Assembly: GCA_003165495.1 (NCBI GenBank)
Contig: PMMB01000143.1
Coordinates: forward strand, 8,771-22,596
DNA length: 13,826 nt
Source: Gammaproteobacteria bacterium
GTDB taxonomy: Bacteria; Pseudomonadota; Gammaproteobacteria; Steroidobacterales; Steroidobacteraceae
Reading direction: 5' to 3'
The notes beneath the pieces were generated by a model. The model was not told the origin of the DNA. It ran no database searches and saw only the letters and a list, made by a program, of their open reading frames with translations. The position numbers were made by a program, and so were the translations under genes. This document shows positions 8,488 to 13,826 of the stretch, in pieces. How positions within the stretch are numbered: the stretch's first letter is position 1; every line of letters begins with the position of its first letter.

Positions 8488-9794
8488 CCTGTTGCTTCCT
8501 CAATCGCGGCGAGGCGAATGGTCACCGCGGCCGCATGGGCGTCCAGTCCCTCGAGATTCGCCAGGATCTGTGCCGTCGGCCCCAAATCCGTCAGGCCCGC
8601 AGGCGTCAGCTCCTGCACCGTGATGCGCTTTTGAAAATCCTCCAGGGATAGGCCGCTGTAGGCCTTGGCATAGCCGTAGGTAGGCAGGGTATGGTTCGGC
8701 CCGCTGCAATAATCGCCCATGGATTCCGGCGACCAGTGTCCCAAGAACACCGCGCCCGCGGCGCCGACCCGACCCAGCCAACGGCGCGGTTCGCGTATTT
8801 CGAGCAGCAGGTGCTCGGGAGCATAGTCATTGGCGATCTCGAATGCGGTGTCGAGGGTGTCGACGATCAACAGCCGCATATGGGCGACGGACTGCGCCAG
8901 AATCCCCGCGCGCGATAGGGACGCGACCTGCCGCGGCACTTGCCGCGCCACTTCCTCGGCCAGTGAAACGGAGGTCGTGACGAGTAACGACTGCGCGTCG
9001 GGACTGTGCTCCGCCTGCGCGAGGAGATCGGCGGCGACGAAGTCGGCACGAGCGGTGTCATCCGCAATCACCATGACTTCAGTCACGCCGGCCGGAAGGT
9101 CCGCCGCCGCACCCGCGGCATCTTGCGCGACCAGCATTTTCGCGGCCGTGACCCAGGCATTGCCGGGCCCGAAGACTTTGTCGCACTTCGGGATGGTCGC
9201 CGTGCCGTAGGCCATGGCGGCGATGGCTTGAGCGCCGCCCACTTTGAATACCTGGTCGATTCCCGACTTTCGCGCGGCAACCAACACCGCGGGATCCGCG
9301 GCACCGTTGCGTGCGGGAGGCGTGCACATCGCACGCACCGGGCAGGCGGCGATGGCGGCGGGAACGGCGAGCATGATGGCGGTGGAAGGCAGCGGGGCGG
9401 AGCCTGCGGGCACATACAGCCCGACCGCGCGGATCGGAACACTGAAGCGCTCGCATACCACTCCCGTCGCGGTCTCCACGCGCAGCAGCGCCGGCATTTG
9501 CGCGGCGTGAAATCGCCGCACATTGGCAATCGCCCGCTCTATCGCGGCGGTTTGCACGGTATTCAAGGCGCGCTCGGCGACCTTGAACTCCTGCGCCGTG
9601 ACTTGCAATGAGGCCAGACGAATCTCGTCGAATTTTTCGGTCAGCGCCAGAAGGGCCGCGTCGCCTTCGCGGCGCACCGCGTCGATAATGCTTTGCGCCG
9701 CTTCCTTGGTGGCTGCGGCATGGCGTTGCGCCGGACGTCGCAAGGTCTGATTGCGCTGCGCCGCGGAGAGGGATTTCCAGTCGAGAATACGCAT
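8484..9794 (-). CDS. hisD: Histidinol dehydrogenase
   Basis: Two-step NAD+-dependent oxidation of L-histidinol to histidine, the last step of the pathway. It has 436 residues (E. coli 434). The zinc and catalytic residues all align: Gln260 and His263 in LLAQAEHSPDAQ, Asp361 in GDYCSGPNHTLPT, His420 near the C-terminus, and the catalytic Glu327-His328 in APEHLL. VPAGSAPLPST and KVFGPGNAWVTAAK are also present. The ATG lies 17 nt after the hisG stop, with only a weak Shine-Dalgarno. The order hisG-D-C-B-H-A-F-IE is the classical enterobacterial and Xanthomonas order. Confidence 0.97.
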   Translation of the reverse strand: MRILDWKSLSAAQRNQTLRRPAQRHAAATKEAAQSIIDAVRREGDAALLALTEKFDEIRLASLQVTAQEFKVAERALNTVQTAAIERAIANVRRFHAAQMPALLRVETATGVVCERFSVPIRAVGLYVPAGSAPLPSTAIMLAVPAAIAACPVRAMCTPPARNGAADPAVLVAARKSGIDQVFKVGGAQAIAAMAYGTATIPKCDKVFGPGNAWVTAAKMLVAQDAAGAAADLPAGVTEVMVIADDTARADFVAADLLAQAEHSPDAQSLLVTTSVSLAEEVARQVPRQVASLSRAGILAQSVAHMRLLIVDTLDTAFEIANDYAPEHLLLEIREPRRWLGRVGAAGAVFLGHWSPESMGDYCSGPNHTLPTYGYAKAYSGLSLEDFQKRITVQELTPAGLTDLGPTAQILANLEGLDAHAAAVTIRLAAIEEATG

Positions 9795-9811
9795 GGATTA
9801 TTAGCCCAGCC

Positions 9812-10729
9812 CTAGGCCAGCATTTTCTCGACCGGAAGCACCAGCACCGACGTGGCGCCCACGCCCTTTAGCTCTTCCAACGTTTCCCAGAATACGTTTT
9901 CGCGGCATACCGCGTGCACCGCCACCCGGTCCCCTCGACCCTCGAGCGGAATGACCGTCGGCGCTTCACTGCCCGGCAGGAGTTTCGCGATGGCCGGCAG
10001 TGCGGAGCGAGGCGCATGCAGCATGATGTACTTGCTGCCTTTGACTTGTTCGACGCCGTCGATGCGCATCAACAGGCGTCGCGTCCACTCCTGCTTTTCC
10101 GGAGCGATCGGTACCGGCGTGCGGATCAGCACGGCCTGACTGTCCAACACCGTTTCGGCGTGCCGCAAATGATTCGCCGCCAGCGTGGATCCGGTCGAGA
10201 CCAGATCGCAAATCAAATCCGCGCGGCCGAGTCGCGGTGCGATTTCCACGGAGCCGGACAGAACTACGACCTCCGCGGCAATGCCGTGGTCCGCAAGAAA
10301 GCGCCCCACGATGTGTGGATACGTCGTCGCAATGCGCTTACCCTGAAGCGATTGCGCACCGCGATAGTCGAATCCGTCGGGTACTGCGATGCACAACTTG
10401 CAGCGACCGAAATCCAGGAGCTGCACCGTTTCGAAAAGCGGCGCGATGGCGCGCGCGGCGAATGCCAGGCGCTTTTCCTGGACGACATTCAGTCCCACCA
10501 ACCCTAAGTCGCACACGTCCTCTTGCACCAGATCCGGTATGTCGTCGTCGCGCACGAACAGCACGTCGAGCGGCATGTTCTCGCCGTAGCACATCAGCTG
10601 GTCCTTGCCGCGGCTGTACTTGAGGCCACAACGCGACAACAGGTCGAGCGAGCTGTCGGTGAGCCGACCGTTCTTTTGTACGGCTATCTTGAGGCGCATG
10701 GGGTCTGTGGAATTCAATTCGCTACCCAT
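9812..10729 (-). CDS. hisG: ATP phosphoribosyltransferase (long form)
   Basis: Condenses ATP with PRPP to give PR-ATP; first and feedback-controlled step of histidine synthesis. At 305 residues it is the long form (E. coli 299), with a C-terminal ACT-like regulatory domain (about 230-305) that binds histidine, so no HisZ partner is needed. Motifs are KIAVQKNGRLTD, NMPLDVLFVRDDDIP, ATTYPHI and the PRPP loop LVSTGSTLAAN (176-186). The ATG at 10729 overlaps the yerC-like gene by 8 nt; an in-frame ATG at 10699 would start at MRLKIAV and is equally possible. Neither has a clear Shine-Dalgarno, so I keep the longer one, which suits coupling to the upstream gene. Confidence 0.96.
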   Translation of the reverse strand: MGSELNSTDPMRLKIAVQKNGRLTDSSLDLLSRCGLKYSRGKDQLMCYGENMPLDVLFVRDDDIPDLVQEDVCDLGLVGLNVVQEKRLAFAARAIAPLFETVQLLDFGRCKLCIAVPDGFDYRGAQSLQGKRIATTYPHIVGRFLADHGIAAEVVVLSGSVEIAPRLGRADLICDLVSTGSTLAANHLRHAETVLDSQAVLIRTPVPIAPEKQEWTRRLLMRIDGVEQVKGSKYIMLHAPRSALPAIAKLLPGSEAPTVIPLEGRGDRVAVHAVCRENVFWETLEELKGVGATSVLVLPVEKMLA

Positions 10730-11033
10730 TGAGTTTCAGCCGCTCGGTCACGGCCCGGTAGCCGCCGTTACCGGAAGTCAGGTAGCGGGCGACGCGACCG
10801 ATGGTGGTGACGCTGACCCCCGATTGCTTGTGGATCTCGCGATAGGGCAGGCCGCGCTCCAAGAGTTCTACCACGGCCCAACGATCCGCCATCGCTTGCA
10901 ATTCCGCCGGCGTGCACAGATCGCGGAAAAAGCTCCGGCATTCCTCGACGCTGCGCAACGCCAGTATCGCCGTGCACAGCGCGCGTTCGTGTTGCTGTTC
11001 CTGCCGCTGAGTGACGGGACGATTGGTTTTCAT
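10722..11033 (-). CDS. yerC: TrpR-family regulator, YerC/YecD type (HisR-like, heads the his operon)
   Basis: A 103-residue DNA-binding protein of the TrpR superfamily, YerC/YecD branch. Aligned by eye with E. coli TrpR, the segment TPAELQAMADRWAVVELLERG keeps Thr41 and Arg51 (TrpR Thr44, Arg54). The helix-turn-helix YREIHKQSGVSVTTIGRVARYL keeps the recognition pattern GVSVTTIGR (72-80) with Thr77 and Arg80 (TrpR Thr81, Arg84). Thr44, Arg54 and Arg84 are tryptophan contacts in TrpR, so a small corepressor is plausible; its identity (histidine, another amino acid or none) is not known from sequence. As I recall, related genes at the same place in Xanthomonadales are treated as the his repressor HisR. 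It is the first gene of the operon and overlaps hisG by 8 nt. The ATG at 11033 has no good Shine-Dalgarno. Confidence 0.88.
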   Translation of the reverse strand: MKTNRPVTQRQEQQHERALCTAILALRSVEECRSFFRDLCTPAELQAMADRWAVVELLERGLPYREIHKQSGVSVTTIGRVARYLTSGNGGYRAVTERLKLNG

Positions 11034-11056
11034 GGGAGAGCGCTGCCCGGCTGATG

Positions 11057-11080
11057 AATGTATTAACGCACTAGTACATT
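11057..11080. promoter_or_regulatory. Probable his operator, TrpR-operator-like dyad
   Basis: A 24-bp imperfect inverted repeat centred between 11068 and 11069. The left half is AATGTATTAACG and the right half CACTAGTACATT; 18 of 24 positions are symmetric, and all mismatches keep the purine/pyrimidine dyad. The right half contains CTAGTAC with the same distance to the centre as in the E. coli trp operator half-site AACTAGTAC. It lies 24 bp upstream of the regulator gene's ATG and abuts the likely his -10 box, so binding would repress the operon. That YerC binds here is inference from proximity and the conserved recognition helix. Confidence 0.7.
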
Positions 11081-11104
11081 AATGCATTATTGGAAGAGGC
11101 GCAA
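11076..11104 (-). promoter_or_regulatory. Probable sigma70 promoter of the his operon
   Basis: On the minus strand a -35-like TTGCGC (11104-11099), a 17-bp spacer and a -10-like TAATGT (11081-11076). The -10 match is modest, which is usual for regulated promoters. It abuts the operator dyad and precedes the regulator ATG by about 42 nt. No histidine-rich leader peptide or attenuator is visible between it and the first gene. Confidence 0.45.
11080..11089. repeat. 10-bp perfect palindrome TAATGCATTA
   Basis: A self-complementary TAATGCATTA adjoining the his operator. Its centre is 16 bp from the operator centre, about one and a half helical turns. It could be a second, weaker regulator site or simply AT-rich promoter sequence; it does not contain the CTAGT core. 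Confidence 0.45.
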
Positions 11105-11126
11105 GCAGATTTAAGCGCAAAATGCC

Positions 11127-11155
11127 TTGACGCAAACTTGGGCAATGCCTAAAAT
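11127..11155 (+). promoter_or_regulatory. sigma70 promoter of the metX-metB operon
   Basis: TTGACG (11127-11132), a 17-bp spacer and TAAAAT (11150-11155), close to consensus. Transcription would begin about 11161-11163, exactly at the 5' strand of riboswitch helix P1. It is divergent from the his promoter, with about 22 bp between the two -35 boxes. Confidence 0.85.
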
Positions 11156-11162
11156 TCGCGCA

Positions 11163-11290
11163 GTTCATCTAGACCGGCTGAGGGAAAGGCCCTTAGAAGC
11201 CGGGGCAACCACCCAATGTTCCCGTGGAACCAATTGGAACGGTGCCAACTCCTGCGGAGTCGGGCCAACGCTCGAATCCGGTAGATGGAC
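11163..11290 (+). promoter_or_regulatory. SAM-I (S-box) riboswitch aptamer upstream of metX
   Basis: Binds S-adenosylmethionine and lowers expression of the methionine genes downstream. The conserved core is present in order: ATCTAGA, GAGGGA, GGCCC, GAAGCC and GGCAACC (11169-11210), then GGTGCCAACTCCTGC (11241-11255) and AGAT (11283-11286). The four-helix fold works out by hand. P1 is 11163-11170 with 11283-11290 (8 bp, one G-U). P2 is 11174-11179 with 11198-11203. P3 is 11213-11222 with 11226-11237, two 5-bp stacks with a small bulge. P4 is 11255-11264 with 11271-11280, two 4-bp stacks. Position right after a strong promoter and before metX-metB fits the role. Confidence 0.92.
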
Positions 11291-11381
11291 GGTCGATTGC
11301 GCAGGTTTCTGCCCGCTGCAATGGGCTACGAGCGCTGACGCTACAGGGGTTATGTAAACCTGTATATGGAGCGAGCGGAAC
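11291..11381 (+). other. metX leader between riboswitch and start codon (expression platform region)
   Basis: This 91-nt stretch should contain the switch that reads out SAM binding. I see a hairpin at 11296-11322 (ATTGC with GCAAT outside, GCAG with CTGC inside), a short AGCG/CGCT stem at 11331-11342, and an ACAGG/CCTGT stem at 11343-11363 just before the ribosome binding site GGAG (11368-11371). None is followed by a U run, so a standard intrinsic terminator is not evident. Control of translation or Rho access is more likely, but I could not find a convincing alternative pairing with P1. Confidence 0.5.
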
Positions 11382-12374
11382 GTGGCCGAGAAATCGTCAA
11401 TTCAAGTCGAGCAAACCTTACGGCTGCCCCGACCTTTTGCCTTGCACCACGGCGATGTCCTGCCGGATCCGAAGGTGGCCTTCCGGCTCGTAGGGCCCGA
11501 CGATGCACCGGTGATTGCCGTCCTCGGCGGTATTTCCGCTCACCGAATGGTCGCGGATTCCGCGGGCGAAGGATGGTGGCCGGAGATCGTCGGTCCCGGG
11601 CTCGGTGTGGATACCCGCCAATACCGGGTTCTGGGTATCGATTATCTCGGCGGCTACGGTGAGAGTTCCACGCCGCAAAGCGGCGGCAAATTTCCGCCGC
11701 TCAGTTCCTACGATCAAGCCGACGCCTTGTGCGCCATCGTCCGGCATCTAATATTGAAGCCGCTGCATGCCATCGTCGGCGCCTCGTACGGCGGAATGGT
11801 GGCGCTGTGTTTTGCGGAGCGCTACGCCGAGTTGGTGAATCACGTCGTGATCTTGAGTGCCGCCGACAAGGCGCAGGTGCTCTCGACCGCCTGGCGCAGC
11901 GTACAGCGGCAGATCGTGCGCGAGGCAATCGCACGGGGCGACGGCCCGGCGGGACTCAAGCTCGCGCGCGCGCTGGCGATGGCCACCTATCGCAGCGCAG
12001 TGGAATTTCAACTGCGCTTCGGCGGGGCGCCGACACGCGATGGGGATCGTTTCCGATTCCCGATCGAGGATTACCTGTTCGCCCGCGGCGACGACTATGT
12101 ACAAAAGTACCGCGCCGAGTCATTCCTCGTGTTGAGCGAATCGATCGATCTGCACCAGATGGACGCGACGAAGGTGCATACGCAGGCGACGTTGATCGCG
12201 GTGCGCGAAGACCAATTGGTGCCGTTCAACGACATGCAGGCCCTGGCCGCGCGCCTCAATGGGCCGCGGCAGCTCATCGAAATCAATTCTATTTTCGGGC
12301 ACGACGCCTTCTTGAAGGAAGGTGCCGCCCTGACGCCCATCATCAAATTAGCCCTCGCGGAGCAGTCGACATGA
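11382..12374 (+). CDS. metX: MetX-type homoserine O-acyltransferase (probably succinyl)
   Basis: Acylates the hydroxyl of homoserine, the first committed step of methionine synthesis. An alpha/beta-hydrolase fold of 330 residues. The catalytic triad is Ser135 in the nucleophile elbow GASYGGM, Asp277 in REDQLVP and His307 in FGHDAFL. LGGISAHR and DYLGGYGES mark the oxyanion and substrate region. It is shorter than the common ~370-residue MetX proteins and resembles the compact Xanthomonadales-type homoserine O-succinyltransferases. The following metB also argues for succinyl rather than acetyl, but substrate choice is inferred. The start is GTG at 11382 with GGAG 10 nt upstream; ATG at 11366 is out of frame. 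Under SAM riboswitch control; the stop overlaps metB as ATGA. Confidence 0.9.
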   Translation: MAEKSSIQVEQTLRLPRPFALHHGDVLPDPKVAFRLVGPDDAPVIAVLGGISAHRMVADSAGEGWWPEIVGPGLGVDTRQYRVLGIDYLGGYGESSTPQSGGKFPPLSSYDQADALCAIVRHLILKPLHAIVGASYGGMVALCFAERYAELVNHVVILSAADKAQVLSTAWRSVQRQIVREAIARGDGPAGLKLARALAMATYRSAVEFQLRFGGAPTRDGDRFRFPIEDYLFARGDDYVQKYRAESFLVLSESIDLHQMDATKVHTQATLIAVREDQLVPFNDMQALAARLNGPRQLIEINSIFGHDAFLKEGAALTPIIKLALAEQST

Positions 12375-13579
12375 GCAATAAATCACCCCCGAAGAAAAGC
12401 ATCGCAACGCGATCGGTTCGCGCGGGACTCGAGTCGGACGCACAGTACGGCTCCGTGGTGCCGCCGATTTATCTGTCGACGAATTTTGCATTCGAGAAGT
12501 ACCGCAAGCCGCGCAAGTACGATTACACGCGCTCCGGCAATCCGACCCGCGATCAGTTGGGCAACGCCTTGGCGGATCTTGAAGGCGGCGCCGGCGCGGT
12601 CGTGACTTGCACGGGGCTGTCGGCCATTACCTTGATACTGGCGACTTTGCCCAGCGGTGCGCGGGTGATTGCACCCTACGATTGTTACGGCGGGACCTAT
12701 CGATTGCTCGCCGCATTGCACGCGCAAGGAAATCTCCTGGTCGATTTCGTCGATCAGGCCGACGCTGCCGCCCTGCAGACGGCCCTTGATAAGGGGGCGC
12801 ATCTGGTTTGGATCGAGACTCCCAGCAACCCCCTCTTGCGGGTAGTGGATATTCGCGCGATCACCGAGGCGGCGCATGCGGTCGGCGCGCTGGCGGTGGC
12901 CGACAATACGTTTCTCTCGCCTATTTGGCAGCAACCGCTGGCCCTTGGCGCGGACATGGTGATGCACTCCACCACCAAGTATCTGAATGGGCATAGCGAC
13001 GTCGTCGGCGGCGCCGTCATCGCGGCAAGCGGGGAGGTGCATGAGAATCTTGCCTGGTGGGCCAACGCCATCGGCGTCACCGGCGCGCCGTTCGACAGCT
13101 TCATGACCCTGCGCGGCGTGCGCACACTGCATGCGCGCATGCGCGTTCATGCCGAGAATACGGCCGTGGTCGTTGATTGTTTGACCAAACATCCCGGCGT
13201 GGAGCGTGTGTACTACCCGGGTCTGCCCGAGCATCCCGGGCATGAGATTGCGCGGCGCCAACAGAGCGGCTTCGGTGCGATGTTAAGTTTCGAGCTTCAT
13301 GGGGGCGAGGCGGCGGTCGAAGCCTTCCTCGCAGGACTTGAATGCTTCACTCTCGCCGAGTCACTCGGCGGGGTGGAGAGTCTGATTTCGCATCCTGCCA
13401 GCATGACTCATGCCGGCATGGAGGAATCGGCACGATTGCGCGCGGGTATCGGAGCAGGGCTGCTGCGGGTTTCCGTCGGCATTGAGGATCCCGCGGATCT
13501 GGTGGCTGACCTTTGCGCCGGGCTCGAACGCGCGGTCACAGCCCAGCCAGCACCGCATCTGCGGCGGCACGCGTCGTAA
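12371..13579 (+). CDS. metB: Cystathionine gamma-synthase / O-succinylhomoserine (thiol)-lyase
   Basis: PLP enzyme of the Cys/Met-metabolism (transsulfuration) family, expected to join O-acylhomoserine and cysteine to cystathionine. It has 402 residues. It shows YDYTRSGNPTR (50-60), whose Tyr and Arg contact PLP phosphate of the neighbouring subunit, YGGTYRL, PLP-pyridine Asp178 in VADNTF, Schiff-base Lys203 in HSTTKYLNGHSD, and ESLGGVESLISHPASMTH. Cystathionine gamma-lyase and O-acylhomoserine sulfhydrylase share these motifs; pairing with metX favours MetB. The ATG at 12371 overlaps metX (ATGA). The last 14 residues (VTAQPAPHLRRHAS) extend past the usual family end and are encoded in the segment shared with leuB on the other strand. 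Confidence 0.9.
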   Translation: MSNKSPPKKSIATRSVRAGLESDAQYGSVVPPIYLSTNFAFEKYRKPRKYDYTRSGNPTRDQLGNALADLEGGAGAVVTCTGLSAITLILATLPSGARVIAPYDCYGGTYRLLAALHAQGNLLVDFVDQADAAALQTALDKGAHLVWIETPSNPLLRVVDIRAITEAAHAVGALAVADNTFLSPIWQQPLALGADMVMHSTTKYLNGHSDVVGGAVIAASGEVHENLAWWANAIGVTGAPFDSFMTLRGVRTLHARMRVHAENTAVVVDCLTKHPGVERVYYPGLPEHPGHEIARRQQSGFGAMLSFELHGGEAAVEAFLAGLECFTLAESLGGVESLISHPASMTHAGMEESARLRAGIGAGLLRVSVGIEDPADLVADLCAGLERAVTAQPAPHLRRHAS

Positions 13580-13826
13580 CGCCCATGCCCGCAGCGGCGA
13601 GGTCAGCCGGCAGCGCGCCGGTTTCGATGGCTCGCGAGACAGCGGCCTCGATGGCGCGCGCCTCAGGTTCCAATTGCAGCGAATATCGCAGCAACAGCGC
13701 CGCGCTCAGAATCGCGGCGTAGGGGTTGGCGATACCGCGGCCGGCGATATCCGGAGCGGATCCATGGATGGGCTCGAATAGTCCGCCCCGCGCACCGGCG
13801 CCCAGCGATGCCGAGGGCAACAACCC
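13536..13826 (-). CDS. leuB: 3-isopropylmalate dehydrogenase (partial, C-terminal part)
   Basis: NAD-dependent oxidative decarboxylation of 3-isopropylmalate in leucine synthesis. Only about 96 C-terminal residues are in the window; the gene continues beyond the right edge on the minus strand. The segment LPSASLGAG, then GLFEPIHGSAPDIAGRGIANP, is the hallmark cofactor-binding region, with the His-Gly-Ser-Ala-Pro-Asp-Ile loop that specifies NAD in LeuB; the helical C-terminus follows. The stop TGA (13538-13536) lies 44 nt inside the metB coding sequence, a tail-to-tail overlap. Confidence 0.94.
   Translation of the reverse strand, partial: GLLPSASLGAGARGGLFEPIHGSAPDIAGRGIANPYAAILSAALLLRYSLQLEPEARAIEAAVSRAIETGALPADLAAAGMGVTTRAAADAVLAGL

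Noticed and set aside
11034..11104. his-type attenuator with a run of His codons
   Set aside because: No short open frame with consecutive His codons and no terminator/antiterminator pair is present between the promoter and the first gene.
11296..11322. Intrinsic terminator of the met riboswitch
   Set aside because: A hairpin forms but is followed by GGGCTACG rather than a U run, so it is not called as a terminator.
11127..11357. Possible leader peptide or small gene upstream of metX
   Set aside because: It begins at the -35 box of the met promoter and runs through the SAM-I aptamer; the base pattern is explained by RNA structure, not coding.
11366..11662. ATG at 11366 as an alternative start near metX
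   Set aside because: It is out of frame with metX and gives a protein without any family features; GTG at 11382 opens the correct frame.
11729..12370. Long in-frame N-terminal extension of metB (open frame of 616 codons)
   Set aside because: The first 214 codons run out of frame through metX and give an Arg-rich sequence without homology; the family-like protein begins at 12371.

Overview
The window is a compact, GC-rich chromosomal segment of a gammaproteobacterium, probably near the Xanthomonadales/Nevskiales/Steroidobacterales. The reasons are a one-piece his operon with bifunctional hisB and fused hisIE and a long-form HisG, headed by a TrpR/YerC-type regulator; a MetX-type acyltransferase followed by metB under a SAM riboswitch; and an edd-eda pair. 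This placement is inferred from gene content and order, not from a tree. The region is core metabolism. I see no phage, IS, CRISPR, tRNA or rRNA, and no defence system.

Layout. Positions 1-3569 (+ strand): the 3' part of edd (start lies before the window), eda (GTG start), a 12-helix MATE-family exporter and an 83-residue CBU_0592-like membrane protein, closely spaced. Positions 3566-11033 (- strand): the histidine operon, transcribed right to left as yerC/hisR-like regulator, hisG, hisD, hisC, hisB, hisH, hisA, hisF, hisIE. Most junctions overlap by 4-19 nt or are 1-40 nt apart. Positions 11034-11381: the only long non-coding stretch, a divergent control region. It holds a TrpR-operator-like dyad and a probable his promoter on the left, and a well-formed sigma70 promoter plus a four-helix SAM-I riboswitch on the right. 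Positions 11382-13579 (+): metX and metB with an ATGA overlap. Positions 13536-13826 (-): the 3' end of leuB, overlapping metB tail to tail by 44 nt.

How the genes work together. Edd and Eda complete the Entner-Doudoroff route from 6-phosphogluconate to pyruvate and glyceraldehyde 3-phosphate. The his operon encodes the whole route from PRPP and ATP to histidine in eight proteins. MetX and MetB carry out acyl activation of homoserine and formation of cystathionine, with feedback by SAM on the leader RNA. The regulator at the head of the his operon probably represses its own operon through the adjacent dyad.

The points most worth a second look are: hisF appears to start at an ATT codon, with a good Shine-Dalgarno inside the end of hisA; the his operator is close to the E. 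coli trp operator and sits beside a regulator that keeps the TrpR ligand and recognition residues; the SAM-I leader has no recognisable terminator; and both convergent gene borders overlap, leaving no room for intergenic terminators.
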